64,000 bases of DNA from Paenibacillus sp. HW567 (GCF_000374185.1 NZ_KB910518.1:656667-720666); one strand, 5' to 3'. Positions 1-9,327 are shown, numbered from the stretch's first letter. Translations and numbers: made by a program. The notes: generated by a model not told the origin, from the letters alone.

Positions 1-1
1 T

Positions 2-1726
2 GAGTATATGGTACAAATGCTTCAGTTTGGGCTGATCTCGACCATTGCCATTGGGGGCAGTTTGGTCTATTTCGGCCTATATCGGCGTATGTGGCAGTAT
101 GCCAGTATTGGAGAAATTGTATCCATCTTCAAGGCTGTTGTCATAGGTGCAGTAATCTCTTATGGTGTCGCATTACTAATCCTTCCAGCACGTGTTCCAT
201 TTGGGGTAGAGATTAGGGCAATGGAAACGATTTTAGTATTGGTAGGTGGAAGCCGATTCCTTTGGAGAGTTTTTCGCTATGGACGGAACAATACTAAAGA
301 TACCGAGACTCATGCACTTATTGTAGGGGCTGGAGATTGTGGGATGCTCATTGCCAAAGAAATGATGGGTCCTTCTTTCGCCCAGACGAAGTTAATTGGA
401 TTCATTGATGATAATCAGAACAAATACCACATGTCAATTCTGGGTCTCCCGGTATTGGGCAACAGATATGATATTCCACGGCTTGTCAAAGAGAAAGAGA
501 TTCATGAGATTATTATTGCCATGCCTTCTGTATCCAGAACGGAAATCTCCGAAATTATAAACTTGGCGAAGACAACAGGAGCTAAGCTAAAGATTATACC
601 TGCTCTGAACGATTTGATTGCTGGTAAAATATCCGTGAAGAAGCTTCGTGATGTTAGTGTAGAAGATTTATTGGGACGGGAGCCGATTATCGCCGATCTA
701 AATGGTATTCTTGGTTATGTTCACAACAAGACAGTTATGGTCACTGGAGCGGGAGGTTCAATTGGCTCGGAGCTGTGCCGTCAGGTTGCACCCTTTGCAC
801 CAGACAAGCTTTTGCTGCTTGGACACGGAGAGAACAGTATTTATACCATTGAAATGGAACTACGCAAGAGCTTTCCAGAATTGAACGTCATTACAGTCAT
901 AGCGGATGTTCAGGACCGCAATCGAATGATGGACGTGTTTCGCAGCTATAGACCGCAAGTGGTCTTTCATGCGGCAGCACATAAACACGTTCCCTTGATG
1001 GAGCGAAATCCTTCGGAAGCGATCAAGAATAATGTCTTTGGAACCAGAAATGTAGCGGATTGTGCTGATCGTTATGAGGCAGAACGATTTGTGATGATCT
1101 CTTCGGATAAAGCGGTTAATCCAACTAGCGTAATGGGAGCAACCAAGCGGATTGCAGAAATGTATGTGCAGAGCTTGAATACGACCAGCAGAACCAAGTT
1201 CTCAGCCGTGCGTTTTGGTAATGTACTAGGCAGTAGAGGTAGCGTTATTCCGGCCTTTAAACAGCAGATTGCCGCAGGTGGACCTGTTACCGTTACTCAT
1301 CCTGAAATGGTACGCTATTTCATGACCATTCCCGAGGCTGTTCAATTGGTGATTCAATCAGGCTCCTTCGCCAAGGGTGGTGAGGTATTTGTTCTTGATA
1401 TGGGCGAGCCAGTAAAGATACTTACCTTGGCAGAGGATCTAATTACGCTATCGGGTTATGAGCCTTATAAGGACATAGATATTACTTTCTCTGGTATACG
1501 TGAAGGCGAGAAGTTGTATGAAGAATTGCTGACCGACGAGGAGAATTTAGGTTCTACACAGCATGACCGGATATTTATTGGCAGACCAAATGTGATTAGC
1601 CAGAATCAGCTCGAACTGGAATTCAAACGCTTAGAGCGTGTTCTGACCGAGGAACCTAGTGCAATTCGTGAAGTGATCAACCAGATCGTCCCTATGCAGC
1701 CTGTAGCCCAAGTCGCAATTAGCTAA
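2..1726 (+). CDS. Nucleoside-diphosphate-sugar 4,6-dehydratase, membrane-anchored (EpsC/PglF/CapD type), 5' partial
   Basis: Expected to convert UDP-GlcNAc to the 4-keto-6-deoxy sugar, the first step towards bacillosamine-type sugars, at the inner face of the membrane. The visible part has hydrophobic segments at about residues 8-30 and 40-60, a first nucleotide-binding site (IVGAGDCG, about residue 105) and the catalytic Rossmann domain from about residue 248 (VTGAGGSIGSE). The active site reads SSDKA followed by MGATK. Methionine replaces the usual SDR tyrosine, as is known for PglF-type dehydratases. The frame is open to the window edge (codons GAG TAT precede the first ATG at 8), and family members carry about four N-terminal membrane helices, so the gene probably begins upstream. 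It heads the bacillosamine-like set completed by the genes at 3532, 4182 and 4820. Confidence 0.88.
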   Translation, partial: EYMVQMLQFGLISTIAIGGSLVYFGLYRRMWQYASIGEIVSIFKAVVIGAVISYGVALLILPARVPFGVEIRAMETILVLVGGSRFLWRVFRYGRNNTKDTETHALIVGAGDCGMLIAKEMMGPSFAQTKLIGFIDDNQNKYHMSILGLPVLGNRYDIPRLVKEKEIHEIIIAMPSVSRTEISEIINLAKTTGAKLKIIPALNDLIAGKISVKKLRDVSVEDLLGREPIIADLNGILGYVHNKTVMVTGAGGSIGSELCRQVAPFAPDKLLLLGHGENSIYTIEMELRKSFPELNVITVIADVQDRNRMMDVFRSYRPQVVFHAAAHKHVPLMERNPSEAIKNNVFGTRNVADCADRYEAERFVMISSDKAVNPTSVMGATKRIAEMYVQSLNTTSRTKFSAVRFGNVLGSRGSVIPAFKQQIAAGGPVTVTHPEMVRYFMTIPEAVQLVIQSGSFAKGGEVFVLDMGEPVKILTLAEDLITLSGYEPYKDIDITFSGIREGEKLYEELLTDEENLGSTQHDRIFIGRPNVISQNQLELEFKRLERVLTEEPSAIREVINQIVPMQPVAQVAIS

Positions 1727-1748
1727 CATTTTTTAACGGAGGATTACT

Positions 1749-2483
1749 ATGTTCAACAAAAGATGGAAGAGAATATTGGCATGGTCTCTGTCGGTAGTTT
1801 TAGTATTAGTAATTGGCGGTTTGTTTGCTGCTAACTATGTAGTAGATAGACTTATGAGCTCAATGGCGGATGGGTTAAATGTGGAGACGGAAGAAACAAT
1901 TAATACAGATCAAGTAGCAGGGACAGTTTCAACAACAGCACCAGCGCCTACAGCTAGCAATAATTTAAATGCATCGACAGAGAGTGCAACTCCTGTGGCT
2001 ACACAAGAAGTTGTCTCAAAGAGTCAAGAACCTGCGGCGAATGAAAAAACTCCTAAAGATCAAGTTAAACAAGATACTCCAGTCACAGCTCAACCAAAAA
2101 CAAAACAAACAACTCAGCCAGCAAGTACGCCATCTCCTACAAAAGAGACTAATCTCGATGGTTATTCATCCCAGGTCTCTACGGATAAAGCTAAACATAT
2201 CCAGGATAATGTAACAGTAAAAGATAAAGCAGATGTAGTCTCTATTGTACTAGGTCAACTTAGCGTATCCGATATCAAACGGTTGCAGGAACTCGCTTCA
2301 GGAGGATTAACTGTTGAGGAGAAACGTGAGGCACGCAGCATTATTCTTGGTAAAGTTTCAGATGAACAATATAATCAATTGTCACAAATTGCCAAGAAAT
2401 ATGGTGTGAGTGAAGGCAAGACACATGATCAAGTACTAGCTGAAGAAGAACAGCTTAAAGCTCAAGAAAAAGGAAGTGAATAG
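1749..2483 (+). CDS. Membrane-anchored protein with Thr/Pro-rich linker, unknown function
   Basis: 244 residues, not recognised. The N-terminus is a signal anchor (about residues 10-33, rich in L, V and I). Residues about 45-135 form a low-complexity linker rich in T, P, Q, A and K. The C-terminal 90 residues look helical and charged, with motifs SVSDIKRLQEL and LTVEEKREARSIILGK. A good ribosome site (GGAGG, 1739-1743) precedes the ATG. It lies 22 bp after the dehydratase and 2 bp before the next gene, so it is probably co-transcribed and exported. The linker suggests a domain displayed across the cell wall. A role in exopolysaccharide assembly or export is inferred from position only. Confidence 0.7.
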   Translation: MFNKRWKRILAWSLSVVLVLVIGGLFAANYVVDRLMSSMADGLNVETEETINTDQVAGTVSTTAPAPTASNNLNASTESATPVATQEVVSKSQEPAANEKTPKDQVKQDTPVTAQPKTKQTTQPASTPSPTKETNLDGYSSQVSTDKAKHIQDNVTVKDKADVVSIVLGQLSVSDIKRLQELASGGLTVEEKREARSIILGKVSDEQYNQLSQIAKKYGVSEGKTHDQVLAEEEQLKAQEKGSE

Positions 2484-2485
2484 TA

Positions 2486-3484
2486 ATGGCTAAAGTGAAA
2501 TTTCCAGCCGCAACATTATTGCTATTGCTGTTAATAGGGGCTGCTCCGTTAACTGCATCTGCACCATTATCGGCATCTGCAGCAGCAACCACAAATTCGA
2601 TTAAAGTACAGAGTATGAACGTTAAGATGGTATTTGACGGTGTGAGTATGCAGCCTCCATCCGGGCAACATGTGTTTATGTACAATAATGTCACCTATGT
2701 GCCGCTTCGCTTCGTTTCGTACGCTTTACAGAAAAATGTAATCTGGGATGCCAAGAATGTGAAGGTTACAGTTACGGAGCCGAGCAGTTCTGAACTAGTT
2801 GCTATTAAAGAGTATCTAATGAACGCTGGGAATGCTAGCAACGTGACATCATCGTTAGGCAAGGACATCGTTCTCAGCAAAGTGAAAGCAAGCTACGTAT
2901 TTAATGGCTCTGTAAAAGTAGTTCCTTCTAATCAGAGTAGCTATATTCTGGGTGGATCAGTATACGTTCCTCTTCGGTTTCTTTCTGAATCTGTAGGCAA
3001 TGTGATTACCTGGGACCAGAAGAATAAGACAATTACCGCAGCATCAGCAGCATATCAAGCTCAAGTAACCCCTGCTCCATCCGGTAATGCTGACGGTAAG
3101 GGTGCAACTGCTTCTGCGACCCCGGCTCCAACAAGTGGGAAGGCGGGGAATGGAACCGCCGGTAGTGGTACACTCACTTATGAACAAATAACAAGTGATG
3201 CAGAAGTTAAGCTGAACGCTTTAAGAGATCAGAGTACTTCAACACTAATGGGTATTGCACTTGAATACATCAATGCTAAAGATGATGCCACTAAGGCTAG
3301 TCTCATTACAAAGGGCAAGCAGCAGTTAGCCTCATTTACAGCTAGCTTCAATAGTATAATTGCTGACACTGAACAAAAACTAAATAAGTATGGATATAGT
3401 ACTGATATTATTGCACAGTATAGAGCAACATTTGAAGCTGAACTTCAAAAAGGTATGGCATTAGCTGCAGGTATGGCGGGTTAA
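2486..3484 (+). CDS. Secreted protein with copper-amine-oxidase-N-like (stalk) domain
   Basis: 332 residues with a clear Sec signal peptide (hydrophobic core at residues 8-28, AAA-type cleavage region near 32-34). Two half-repeats of the stalk domain common in Paenibacillus surface proteins are visible: VTYVPLRFVSYAL...VIWDAKN (about residues 70-92) and VYVPLRFLSESVG...ITWDQKN (about 154-178). A Gly/Ala/Thr/Pro linker (about 190-230) follows, then a C-terminal helical segment (about 232-330). The start codon lies 2 bp after the previous stop, consistent with translational coupling. Stalk domains are usually wall- or polymer-binding modules. The specific role here is unknown, but placement inside the polysaccharide operon suggests an extracytoplasmic accessory function. 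Confidence 0.8.
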   Translation: MAKVKFPAATLLLLLLIGAAPLTASAPLSASAAATTNSIKVQSMNVKMVFDGVSMQPPSGQHVFMYNNVTYVPLRFVSYALQKNVIWDAKNVKVTVTEPSSSELVAIKEYLMNAGNASNVTSSLGKDIVLSKVKASYVFNGSVKVVPSNQSSYILGGSVYVPLRFLSESVGNVITWDQKNKTITAASAAYQAQVTPAPSGNADGKGATASATPAPTSGKAGNGTAGSGTLTYEQITSDAEVKLNALRDQSTSTLMGIALEYINAKDDATKASLITKGKQQLASFTASFNSIIADTEQKLNKYGYSTDIIAQYRATFEAELQKGMALAAGMAG

Positions 3485-3501
3485 ATACCCGCTATTTTTT
3501 T
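3476..3501 (+). terminator. Intrinsic terminator or attenuator inside the polysaccharide operon
   Basis: A six-base-pair stem (GCGGGT at 3476-3481 with ACCCGC at 3487-3492) has a five-base loop and is followed by a T-rich tract (3493-3501). The stem overlaps the stop codon of the stalk-domain gene. The next gene starts 31 bp later on the same strand, so it may act as a partial terminator that tunes expression of downstream genes. Confidence 0.65.
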
Positions 3502-3531
3502 CAATATCTAAATAATAGAGGTTGATAGTAG

Positions 3532-4152
3532 ATGAGACCTTACTTAGCTTTGAAGAGAATTATGGATTTATTCATTGCGTGTTTGCTAATAGTCGTAAGC
3601 TCACCGATTATGGTAGCTGCTATTATTGTTATTAAGAAGGGATCTGAAGGTCCGGTCTTATTTCGACAAAAGCGTCCAGGAAAGAATTGTAAAATATTTA
3701 CTGTATATAAGTTTAGAACTATGACTTTAGAAAAGGATGAGCACGGAGAACTTTTACCAGACATGCTAAGAATGACTCGGGTAGGTTCTTTTTTAAGGAA
3801 GACCAGTATTGATGAACTACCGCAGTTGTTTAATATTCTAAAAGGGGATATGAGTTTTATAGGCCCTCGTCCATTATTAGTACAGTATCTTGAACTTTAC
3901 ACTCCAGAAGAAAATCGTAGACATGAAGTAACGCCAGGAATTTCAGGTTGGGCACAAATAAACGGGAGAAATACAATTAGTTGGAAAGAAAAATTCACAT
4001 ATGATGTGTGGTATGTCGATAATATCAGCCCATTTTTGGATGCCAAAATAGTTTTTAAAACGATAAAGAATGTATTAGTAAGAAAAGGAGTTAATAGCTC
4101 ACAGACTGATACAATGCCTGCGTTTTCAGGCAGTAACACCATGGAAGGTTAA
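3532..4152 (+). CDS. Undecaprenyl-phosphate sugar phosphotransferase (PglC/EpsL type)
   Basis: A monotopic phosphoglycosyl transferase that would move a sugar-1-phosphate from a UDP-sugar to undecaprenyl phosphate, starting the lipid-linked repeat unit. The 206-residue size matches the small PglC class with one N-terminal membrane segment (about residues 8-35). Family motifs are present: RQKRPGKN and YKFRTM, then TSIDELPQLFN with the catalytic Asp-Glu pair, then GDMSFIGPRP. An ATG start follows a weak AGAGG site (3518-3522). With the dehydratase, acetyltransferase and aminotransferase around it, the likely substrate is UDP-N,N'-diacetylbacillosamine or a related amino sugar. Confidence 0.88.
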   Translation: MRPYLALKRIMDLFIACLLIVVSSPIMVAAIIVIKKGSEGPVLFRQKRPGKNCKIFTVYKFRTMTLEKDEHGELLPDMLRMTRVGSFLRKTSIDELPQLFNILKGDMSFIGPRPLLVQYLELYTPEENRRHEVTPGISGWAQINGRNTISWKEKFTYDVWYVDNISPFLDAKIVFKTIKNVLVRKGVNSSQTDTMPAFSGSNTMEG

Positions 4153-4181
4153 ATTTATAAGCTAAGGCTAGGTGATTTCTA

Positions 4182-4820
4182 TTGGCAAGCTTATTAATCC
4201 TGGGAGCTGGTGGACATGGTAAGGTTGTCGCTGAAACCGCAATGCTTACTAGACAATGGGATCGTATAGCATTTTTAGACAATAACAATAATCTTAATAA
4301 TTTAATGGGAATTCCTATTATTGGTTGTTTTGAGACTTATGTGGATCACGTGAAGAGTTATTCACATGCCATCGTTGCTTTAGGGAATAACATTACTAGG
4401 CTGATCTGGATGGCTAAACTTGAAAAAGCGGGCTTCGAAATCCCTGTAATAATTCATCCTTCTAGCATAATTAGTAGGTTTTGCGAGATAGAATCTGGCA
4501 GTGTAGTTCTGGCTGGAGTGGTAGTTAATGCAAATACTAGTATTGCTAACGGCTGTATTCTAAATACTTCAAGTACAATTGATCATGACTGCATAATTGG
4601 AAAAGGTGTTCATATTTCGCCAGGTGTAAATGTTGCTGGGACTGTAAGTATTAAAGATTTCTCTTGGCTGGGTATAGGATCAAAGATAGCTAACAATGTA
4701 ACAATAGGATCAAGTGTAATTGTTGCTGCTGGTGCGGTAGTAATCAGTGATATTCCAGATAATGTAATGGTGGCAGGGGTACCGGCAAAAATAAAAAAAT
4801 ACGTTGGAGATGAACAGTGA
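4182..4820 (+). CDS. Sugar O/N-acetyltransferase, NeuD/PglD family
   Basis: The 212-residue protein has an N-terminal nucleotide-sugar-binding fold (LILGAGGHGKVVAE, residues 4-17) and a C-terminal left-handed beta-helix of hexapeptide repeats (about residues 95-200, for example ISPGVNVAG and VTIGSSVIVAAGAVV). This is the PglD/NeuD architecture. It would acetylate the 4-amino group of the sugar made by the neighbouring aminotransferase. The start is TTG, supported by AGGTGAT ten bases upstream and by the conserved N-terminal motif beginning at once. It overlaps the next gene by one base. Confidence 0.88.
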   Translation: MASLLILGAGGHGKVVAETAMLTRQWDRIAFLDNNNNLNNLMGIPIIGCFETYVDHVKSYSHAIVALGNNITRLIWMAKLEKAGFEIPVIIHPSSIISRFCEIESGSVVLAGVVVNANTSIANGCILNTSSTIDHDCIIGKGVHISPGVNVAGTVSIKDFSWLGIGSKIANNVTIGSSVIVAAGAVVISDIPDNVMVAGVPAKIKKYVGDEQ

Positions 4821-5962
4821 TGCAGGAACGGATTTTTTTATCACCTCCCCATATGAGCGGGAATGAAATGAAATACATACAAGAAGCATTTGATACTAAC
4901 TGGATTGCTCCATTAGGGACTAATGTTGATAAATTCGAGGAAGAGTTATGTGCATATGTGGGAATTGACCATGGATTAGCCTTATCTTCTGGAACAGCAG
5001 GCATTCACTTAGCGCTCAAATATTTTGGTGTGGGTCCCGGGGATTATGTTTTTTGCTCCGATCTAACTTTCTCAGGGAGTTGCAACCCTATATTGTATCA
5101 ATATGCTCATCCAGTCTTTATAGACTCAGAACCTGAAACATGGAATATGTCACCCACAGCTTTAGAAAGAGCATTTGAGTGGGCAAGAAAAGAAAATAAA
5201 ATGCCTAAAGCAGTAATAATTGTAGATCTCTACGGACAAAGTGCTGACTACGATCAACTCCTGCCAATTTGTGAGCAATATGGAGTTCCGGTTATCGAAG
5301 ACGCTGCTGAGGCCCTCGGAGCGACGTATAAAGGTAAAAAATGTGGGACGTTTGGCCATGTTGGAATCTTTTCCTTTAATGGAAACAAAATTATCACTAC
5401 ATCAGGTGGCGGTATGGTTGTTTCTAATGATGAGGAAGCCATTAAGAAAATGCGCTTCTGGTCAACACAGTCCAGAGAAGCAGCTATACATTATGAACAT
5501 AAAGAAGTAGGGTACAATTATCGAATTTCCAATATCAGTGCTGGAATTGGTCGAGGACAGTTGCAAGCTTTAGGTGGATTCATAGATAATCGTAAATATA
5601 TATTCGATCAGTACAAAGAAAAGCTGAAAGGGTTACCTCTTCGTATTATGCCGATTTCTGTCCATGGACAACCTAATTATTGGTTAACTGTTATAACTCT
5701 TGAGGAGGGAATCAAGCTTACTCCTGGGGCAATTATTAGTCAACTTGGACAAGAAAACATTGAATCGCGTCCTTTATGGAAACCAATGCATTTGCAACCA
5801 GTATTCTCTGAAACACCAATATTTTATCATAAAGAGACAGAATATATCGGAATGTATTTGTTTAAATATGGAATTTGCCTGCCCTCAGGCTCATCTATGA
5901 CTCAAGCTCAACAAGACTTGGTTATAAATACTATCAGTGGAAAATTTGCAAAGGTAGAATAA
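4820..5962 (+). CDS. DegT/DnrJ/EryC1/StrS aminotransferase (EpsN/PglE type)
   Basis: A PLP-dependent sugar aminotransferase expected to aminate the 4-keto-6-deoxy UDP-sugar made by the first gene. The N-terminus (IFLSPPHMSGNE, then WIAPLG) is typical of EpsN/PglE. The PLP lysine lies in FSFNGNKIITTSGGG (about residue 190), after EDAAEALGA. A GTG at 4817 is in frame, but the ATG at 4820 overlaps the preceding TGA and matches the family start, so it was chosen. With the genes at 2, 3532 and 4182 this completes a bacillosamine-type pathway on one operon. Confidence 0.88.
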   Translation: MQERIFLSPPHMSGNEMKYIQEAFDTNWIAPLGTNVDKFEEELCAYVGIDHGLALSSGTAGIHLALKYFGVGPGDYVFCSDLTFSGSCNPILYQYAHPVFIDSEPETWNMSPTALERAFEWARKENKMPKAVIIVDLYGQSADYDQLLPICEQYGVPVIEDAAEALGATYKGKKCGTFGHVGIFSFNGNKIITTSGGGMVVSNDEEAIKKMRFWSTQSREAAIHYEHKEVGYNYRISNISAGIGRGQLQALGGFIDNRKYIFDQYKEKLKGLPLRIMPISVHGQPNYWLTVITLEEGIKLTPGAIISQLGQENIESRPLWKPMHLQPVFSETPIFYHKETEYIGMYLFKYGICLPSGSSMTQAQQDLVINTISGKFAKVE

Positions 5963-7161
5963 TGAAAATTTTATTTTTGACACTTGCATACCCTGATGAT
6001 GGTTCAAAGAACTTATATGTTGATTTGATGCAAGAATTTAAAGATCGTGGTGACGAAGTTTATGTGACTTGTCAACGAGAAAAAAGATATGGAAAAGAAA
6101 CAGAACTTAGTGTGGAATCCGGAATTCATGTATTACGAGTGAAAACAGGGAATGTTACAAAAACGGGATTTATTGAAAAGGGAATCTCAACACTACTTCT
6201 CGAAAATCAGTTTATTGAGGCTATAAAAAAGTACTATAATCATGTTCAATTTGATTTAGTAATATATTCTACACCTCCAATTACTTTTGTGAAGATTGTA
6301 GAATATATAAAGAAGCGAGATGGAAGCAAATCATATTTACTTTTGAAAGATATTTTTCCGCAGAATGCTGTTGATTTAGGAATGATTAAGGAAAGAAGTT
6401 TAGTTTGGCATTATTTTAGAAAAAAAGAAAAAAAGTTGTATGAGATTTCTGATCACATTGGTTGTATGTCACAGGGGAACGTTGATTACGTGATAGAACA
6501 TAATATTGAAGTAGGATCATATAAAATTGAAGTTTGCCCTAATTCTATTAAACCAGTAGAAATGCCACAGACCTCTCAGTCCGAGAAAAATAATATAAGA
6601 GCGAAGTATAATATCCCTCATGATTCAGTCTTATATACGTATGGTGGGAATCTAGGGAAGCCGCAAGGTATAGATTTTCTTCTTAAATTTATTGAATCTA
6701 TAAAGAGTATGGAAAATATTTATCTTCTAATCGTAGGTTCAGGTACTGAGTATGAAAAGATAAAAGATCACTTGATAGAAAGTAAGCAAACAAATACTAG
6801 GCTAGAAAAATATTTGCCTAAGAATGAATTTGATGAAATATTAATGGCAAGTGATGTTGGATTAATATTTTTAGACCCTAGATTCACAATTCCCAACTTT
6901 CCCTCAAGATTGAATTCTTATATGGAATTTGGACTGCCAATTTTAGCGGCAACTGATATCAACACCGATGTTAAAGATATGTTGTATGAAGCTAAATGTG
7001 GATTATGGTCCCGAAGTGGGGACTTAGAAGATTTCAAGAATAATGTAATCAATTTAAATAGTAATGAGAAATTACGTTTGGAAATGGGTTCAAATGGAAG
7101 AGTTTACTTAGAAGAAAATTTTACTGTGGATAGAACTTATAAAATTATTGTTGCTCATTAA
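5962..7161 (+). CDS. GT4-family glycosyltransferase, WbuB-like (possible FucNAc transferase)
   Basis: 399 residues from an ATG that overlaps the previous stop (TAATG). The N-terminal half (LFLTLAYPDDGSKN) and C-terminal half (YGGNLGKPQGIDFLL, then PSRLNSYMEFGLPILA) fit GT-B glycosyltransferases of the GT4/WbuB group. It is immediately followed by a capEFG/fnlABC-like trio, and in several O-antigen loci a WbuB-type transferase accompanies that trio, so transfer of N-acetyl-L-fucosamine is a reasonable but unproven guess. It acts on the cytoplasmic face of the membrane. A longer frame from 5875 is open, but it overlaps the upstream gene and lacks a matching N-terminus. Confidence 0.8.
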   Translation: MKILFLTLAYPDDGSKNLYVDLMQEFKDRGDEVYVTCQREKRYGKETELSVESGIHVLRVKTGNVTKTGFIEKGISTLLLENQFIEAIKKYYNHVQFDLVIYSTPPITFVKIVEYIKKRDGSKSYLLLKDIFPQNAVDLGMIKERSLVWHYFRKKEKKLYEISDHIGCMSQGNVDYVIEHNIEVGSYKIEVCPNSIKPVEMPQTSQSEKNNIRAKYNIPHDSVLYTYGGNLGKPQGIDFLLKFIESIKSMENIYLLIVGSGTEYEKIKDHLIESKQTNTRLEKYLPKNEFDEILMASDVGLIFLDPRFTIPNFPSRLNSYMEFGLPILAATDINTDVKDMLYEAKCGLWSRSGDLEDFKNNVINLNSNEKLRLEMGSNGRVYLEENFTVDRTYKIIVAH

Positions 7162-7187
7162 ATAAAGACGGATGTGGGGTATTAGTG

Positions 7188-8207
7188 ATGTTTACTGGAA
7201 AAACGTTATTAATAACTGGAGGAACTGGTTCTTTCGGGAACGCAGTTTTGAAAAGATTTTTGAATACGGAAATTAGTGAAATTAGAATATTTTCTCGGGA
7301 TGAGAAGAAGCAAGATGATATGCGCAAAGAGTTGCGAAACGAAAAAGTTAAATTCTTCATTGGTGATGTTCGTGACTATAACAGTGTGGCAGCAGCGATG
7401 CATAATGTGGATTATGTGTTCCATGCGGCAGCTCTGAAACAAGTTCCTTCATGCGAATTTTTTCCTATGGAAGCTGTGAAGACAAATGTTATAGGTACTG
7501 AGAATGTGCTTAATGCTGCTATTGCTTTTGGAGTGAAAAAGGTAGTCTGTCTATCTACAGATAAAGCAGTATATCCTATCAATGCTATGGGCATTTCAAA
7601 AGCAATGATGGAAAAGGTTATGGTTGCCAAATCAAGAACTGTATCTCCTGAAGACACATTGATCTGTGGAACTCGTTATGGAAATGTAATGTGTTCAAGA
7701 GGTTCCGTTATTCCATTATTTATAGATCAAATTAAAAAGAACGAAGATATTACAATTACAGATCCTGATATGACTCGTTACCTAATGTCTTTGGAAGATG
7801 CTGTTGAACTCGTGTTATTTGCTTTTAATAAAGCACTACAAGGGGATATTTTCGTTCAGAAAGCCCCTGCTTCAACAATAGGAGATTTAGCTACTGCTCT
7901 TAAAGAACTATTTCAATCGAATAGCTACACAAGGGTTATTGGAACCAGACATGGTGAAAAGTTATACGAGACGTTGCTGACACGGGAAGAAATGGCTAAA
8001 GCAACTGATTTGGGAAGCTATTACCGGATATCTGCTGATACAAGAGACTTAAATTATGACAAATTCTTTGAGGAAGGCGATAAAGAAATTTCTGAGGGTT
8101 GGGAATACAATTCTCATAATACAGAAAGATTAGATATTCAAGGTATTAAAGAACTTTTGTTAAGTCTGGATTTGATTAATAATGAACTTAATGGCAGGAG
8201 CTTATAA
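7188..8207 (+). CDS. UDP-GlcNAc 4,6-dehydratase/5-epimerase (CapE/FnlA/WbjB-like)
   Basis: First enzyme of UDP-N-acetyl-L-fucosamine synthesis. The SDR fold has LLITGGTGSFGNA near the N-terminus. The active site reads LSTDKAV then AMGISK, again with methionine in the usual tyrosine place, which is characteristic of CapE-type inverting dehydratases. The 339-residue length matches the family. The ATG at 7188 was chosen over an in-frame GTG three bases earlier. It is followed by CapF- and CapG-like genes with 2-bp gaps, which supports the pathway assignment. Confidence 0.88.
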   Translation: MFTGKTLLITGGTGSFGNAVLKRFLNTEISEIRIFSRDEKKQDDMRKELRNEKVKFFIGDVRDYNSVAAAMHNVDYVFHAAALKQVPSCEFFPMEAVKTNVIGTENVLNAAIAFGVKKVVCLSTDKAVYPINAMGISKAMMEKVMVAKSRTVSPEDTLICGTRYGNVMCSRGSVIPLFIDQIKKNEDITITDPDMTRYLMSLEDAVELVLFAFNKALQGDIFVQKAPASTIGDLATALKELFQSNSYTRVIGTRHGEKLYETLLTREEMAKATDLGSYYRISADTRDLNYDKFFEEGDKEISEGWEYNSHNTERLDIQGIKELLLSLDLINNELNGRSL

Positions 8208-8209
8208 TT

Positions 8210-9325
8210 ATGAAAACTGTTTTGGTAACAGGTGCATACGGATTCATTGGTCGTAATTTGGTTGCATCTTTAAATAGAAGAGAAGATATTGAGGTTTTGA
8301 AGATCGACTCCAAGCATTCACTCCAGCAATTGGAGGAATGTGTTCTTAAGGCTGATTTCATTTATCATCTTGCTGGAATTAATCGGCCTGAGAATACTGA
8401 GGAATTCATGACGGGTAACTTAGGTTACACTCAGTATTTAATTAATATATTGAATTCTAATGGAAAGAAGACTCCAATACTGCTGTCTTCATCAATTCAA
8501 GCTGAACAGGATAATCCTTATGGGAACAGTAAGCGTGCAGCCGAAAAAGCTATTGTTGATTATGGGCGTGAACAGGGAGCTCGAACATTTATTTATAGGC
8601 TACCGAACGTTTTCGGAAAATGGAGTAGACCTAACTATAATTCTGTAGTCGCAACTTGGTGTTACAACATTAGCAGAGAAATCCCTATTCAAGTGAATAA
8701 CCCGGAAGCGGAAGTTAAGCTGGTATATATTGATGATGTTGTTGAATCCTTCATAGGTGCTATGGATACTCCAGAAACACTGAATGCAATTGATTACCAT
8801 GATATCTCACGCTCTTTCAACGTTAAACTCAAGGACCTGGAATCAAGTCTAGTATCATTTAAAGCGAGCCGAAATACACTTGTTATTTCGGATTTGAAAA
8901 GTGATTTTGAACGTTTTCTTTACAGTACCTATCTCTCTTATTTACCAGAAGACGATTTTGGATATGATCTGGAAATGAAGCACGATAATAGAGGATGGTT
9001 AGCGGAATTTATTAAAACTGAATATTCAGGCCAAGTATTTATATCCCGCACAAAACCAGGAATCACCAGAGGTAACCACTGGCATCATACTAAGGTGGAG
9101 AAGTTCCTTGTTATTGAAGGAGAAGCTGTTGTGAAGTTCCGTCAGATTGAAGGCGACCAAATCATAGAGTATCCGGTAAATGGATCGGCTTTAAGAGTGA
9201 TAGATATTCCACCTGGCTATACCCATTCCATCACAAATACAGGAAGTACAGATGTAATCACTCTTTTCTGGGCAAATGAATTGTTTAACCCTAATAAACC
9301 AGATACATATTATTTGGAGGTTTAA
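8210..9325 (+). CDS. CapF/FnlB/WbjC-like bifunctional reductase with C-terminal cupin
   Basis: The 371-residue protein has two visible domains. The N-terminal SDR domain carries VTGAYGFIGRN, and NPYGNSKRAAE holds the YxxxK motif. The C-terminal cupin (about residues 250-370) carries GNHWHHTKVEKFLVIEGEA with likely metal-binding histidines. This is the CapF arrangement, in which the cupin catalyses C3 epimerisation and the SDR domain reduces the 4-keto group during UDP-FucNAc synthesis. CAGGAG precedes the ATG. The gene sits tightly between CapE- and CapG-like genes. Confidence 0.9.
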   Translation: MKTVLVTGAYGFIGRNLVASLNRREDIEVLKIDSKHSLQQLEECVLKADFIYHLAGINRPENTEEFMTGNLGYTQYLINILNSNGKKTPILLSSSIQAEQDNPYGNSKRAAEKAIVDYGREQGARTFIYRLPNVFGKWSRPNYNSVVATWCYNISREIPIQVNNPEAEVKLVYIDDVVESFIGAMDTPETLNAIDYHDISRSFNVKLKDLESSLVSFKASRNTLVISDLKSDFERFLYSTYLSYLPEDDFGYDLEMKHDNRGWLAEFIKTEYSGQVFISRTKPGITRGNHWHHTKVEKFLVIEGEAVVKFRQIEGDQIIEYPVNGSALRVIDIPPGYTHSITNTGSTDVITLFWANELFNPNKPDTYYLEV

Positions 9326-9327
9326 TC

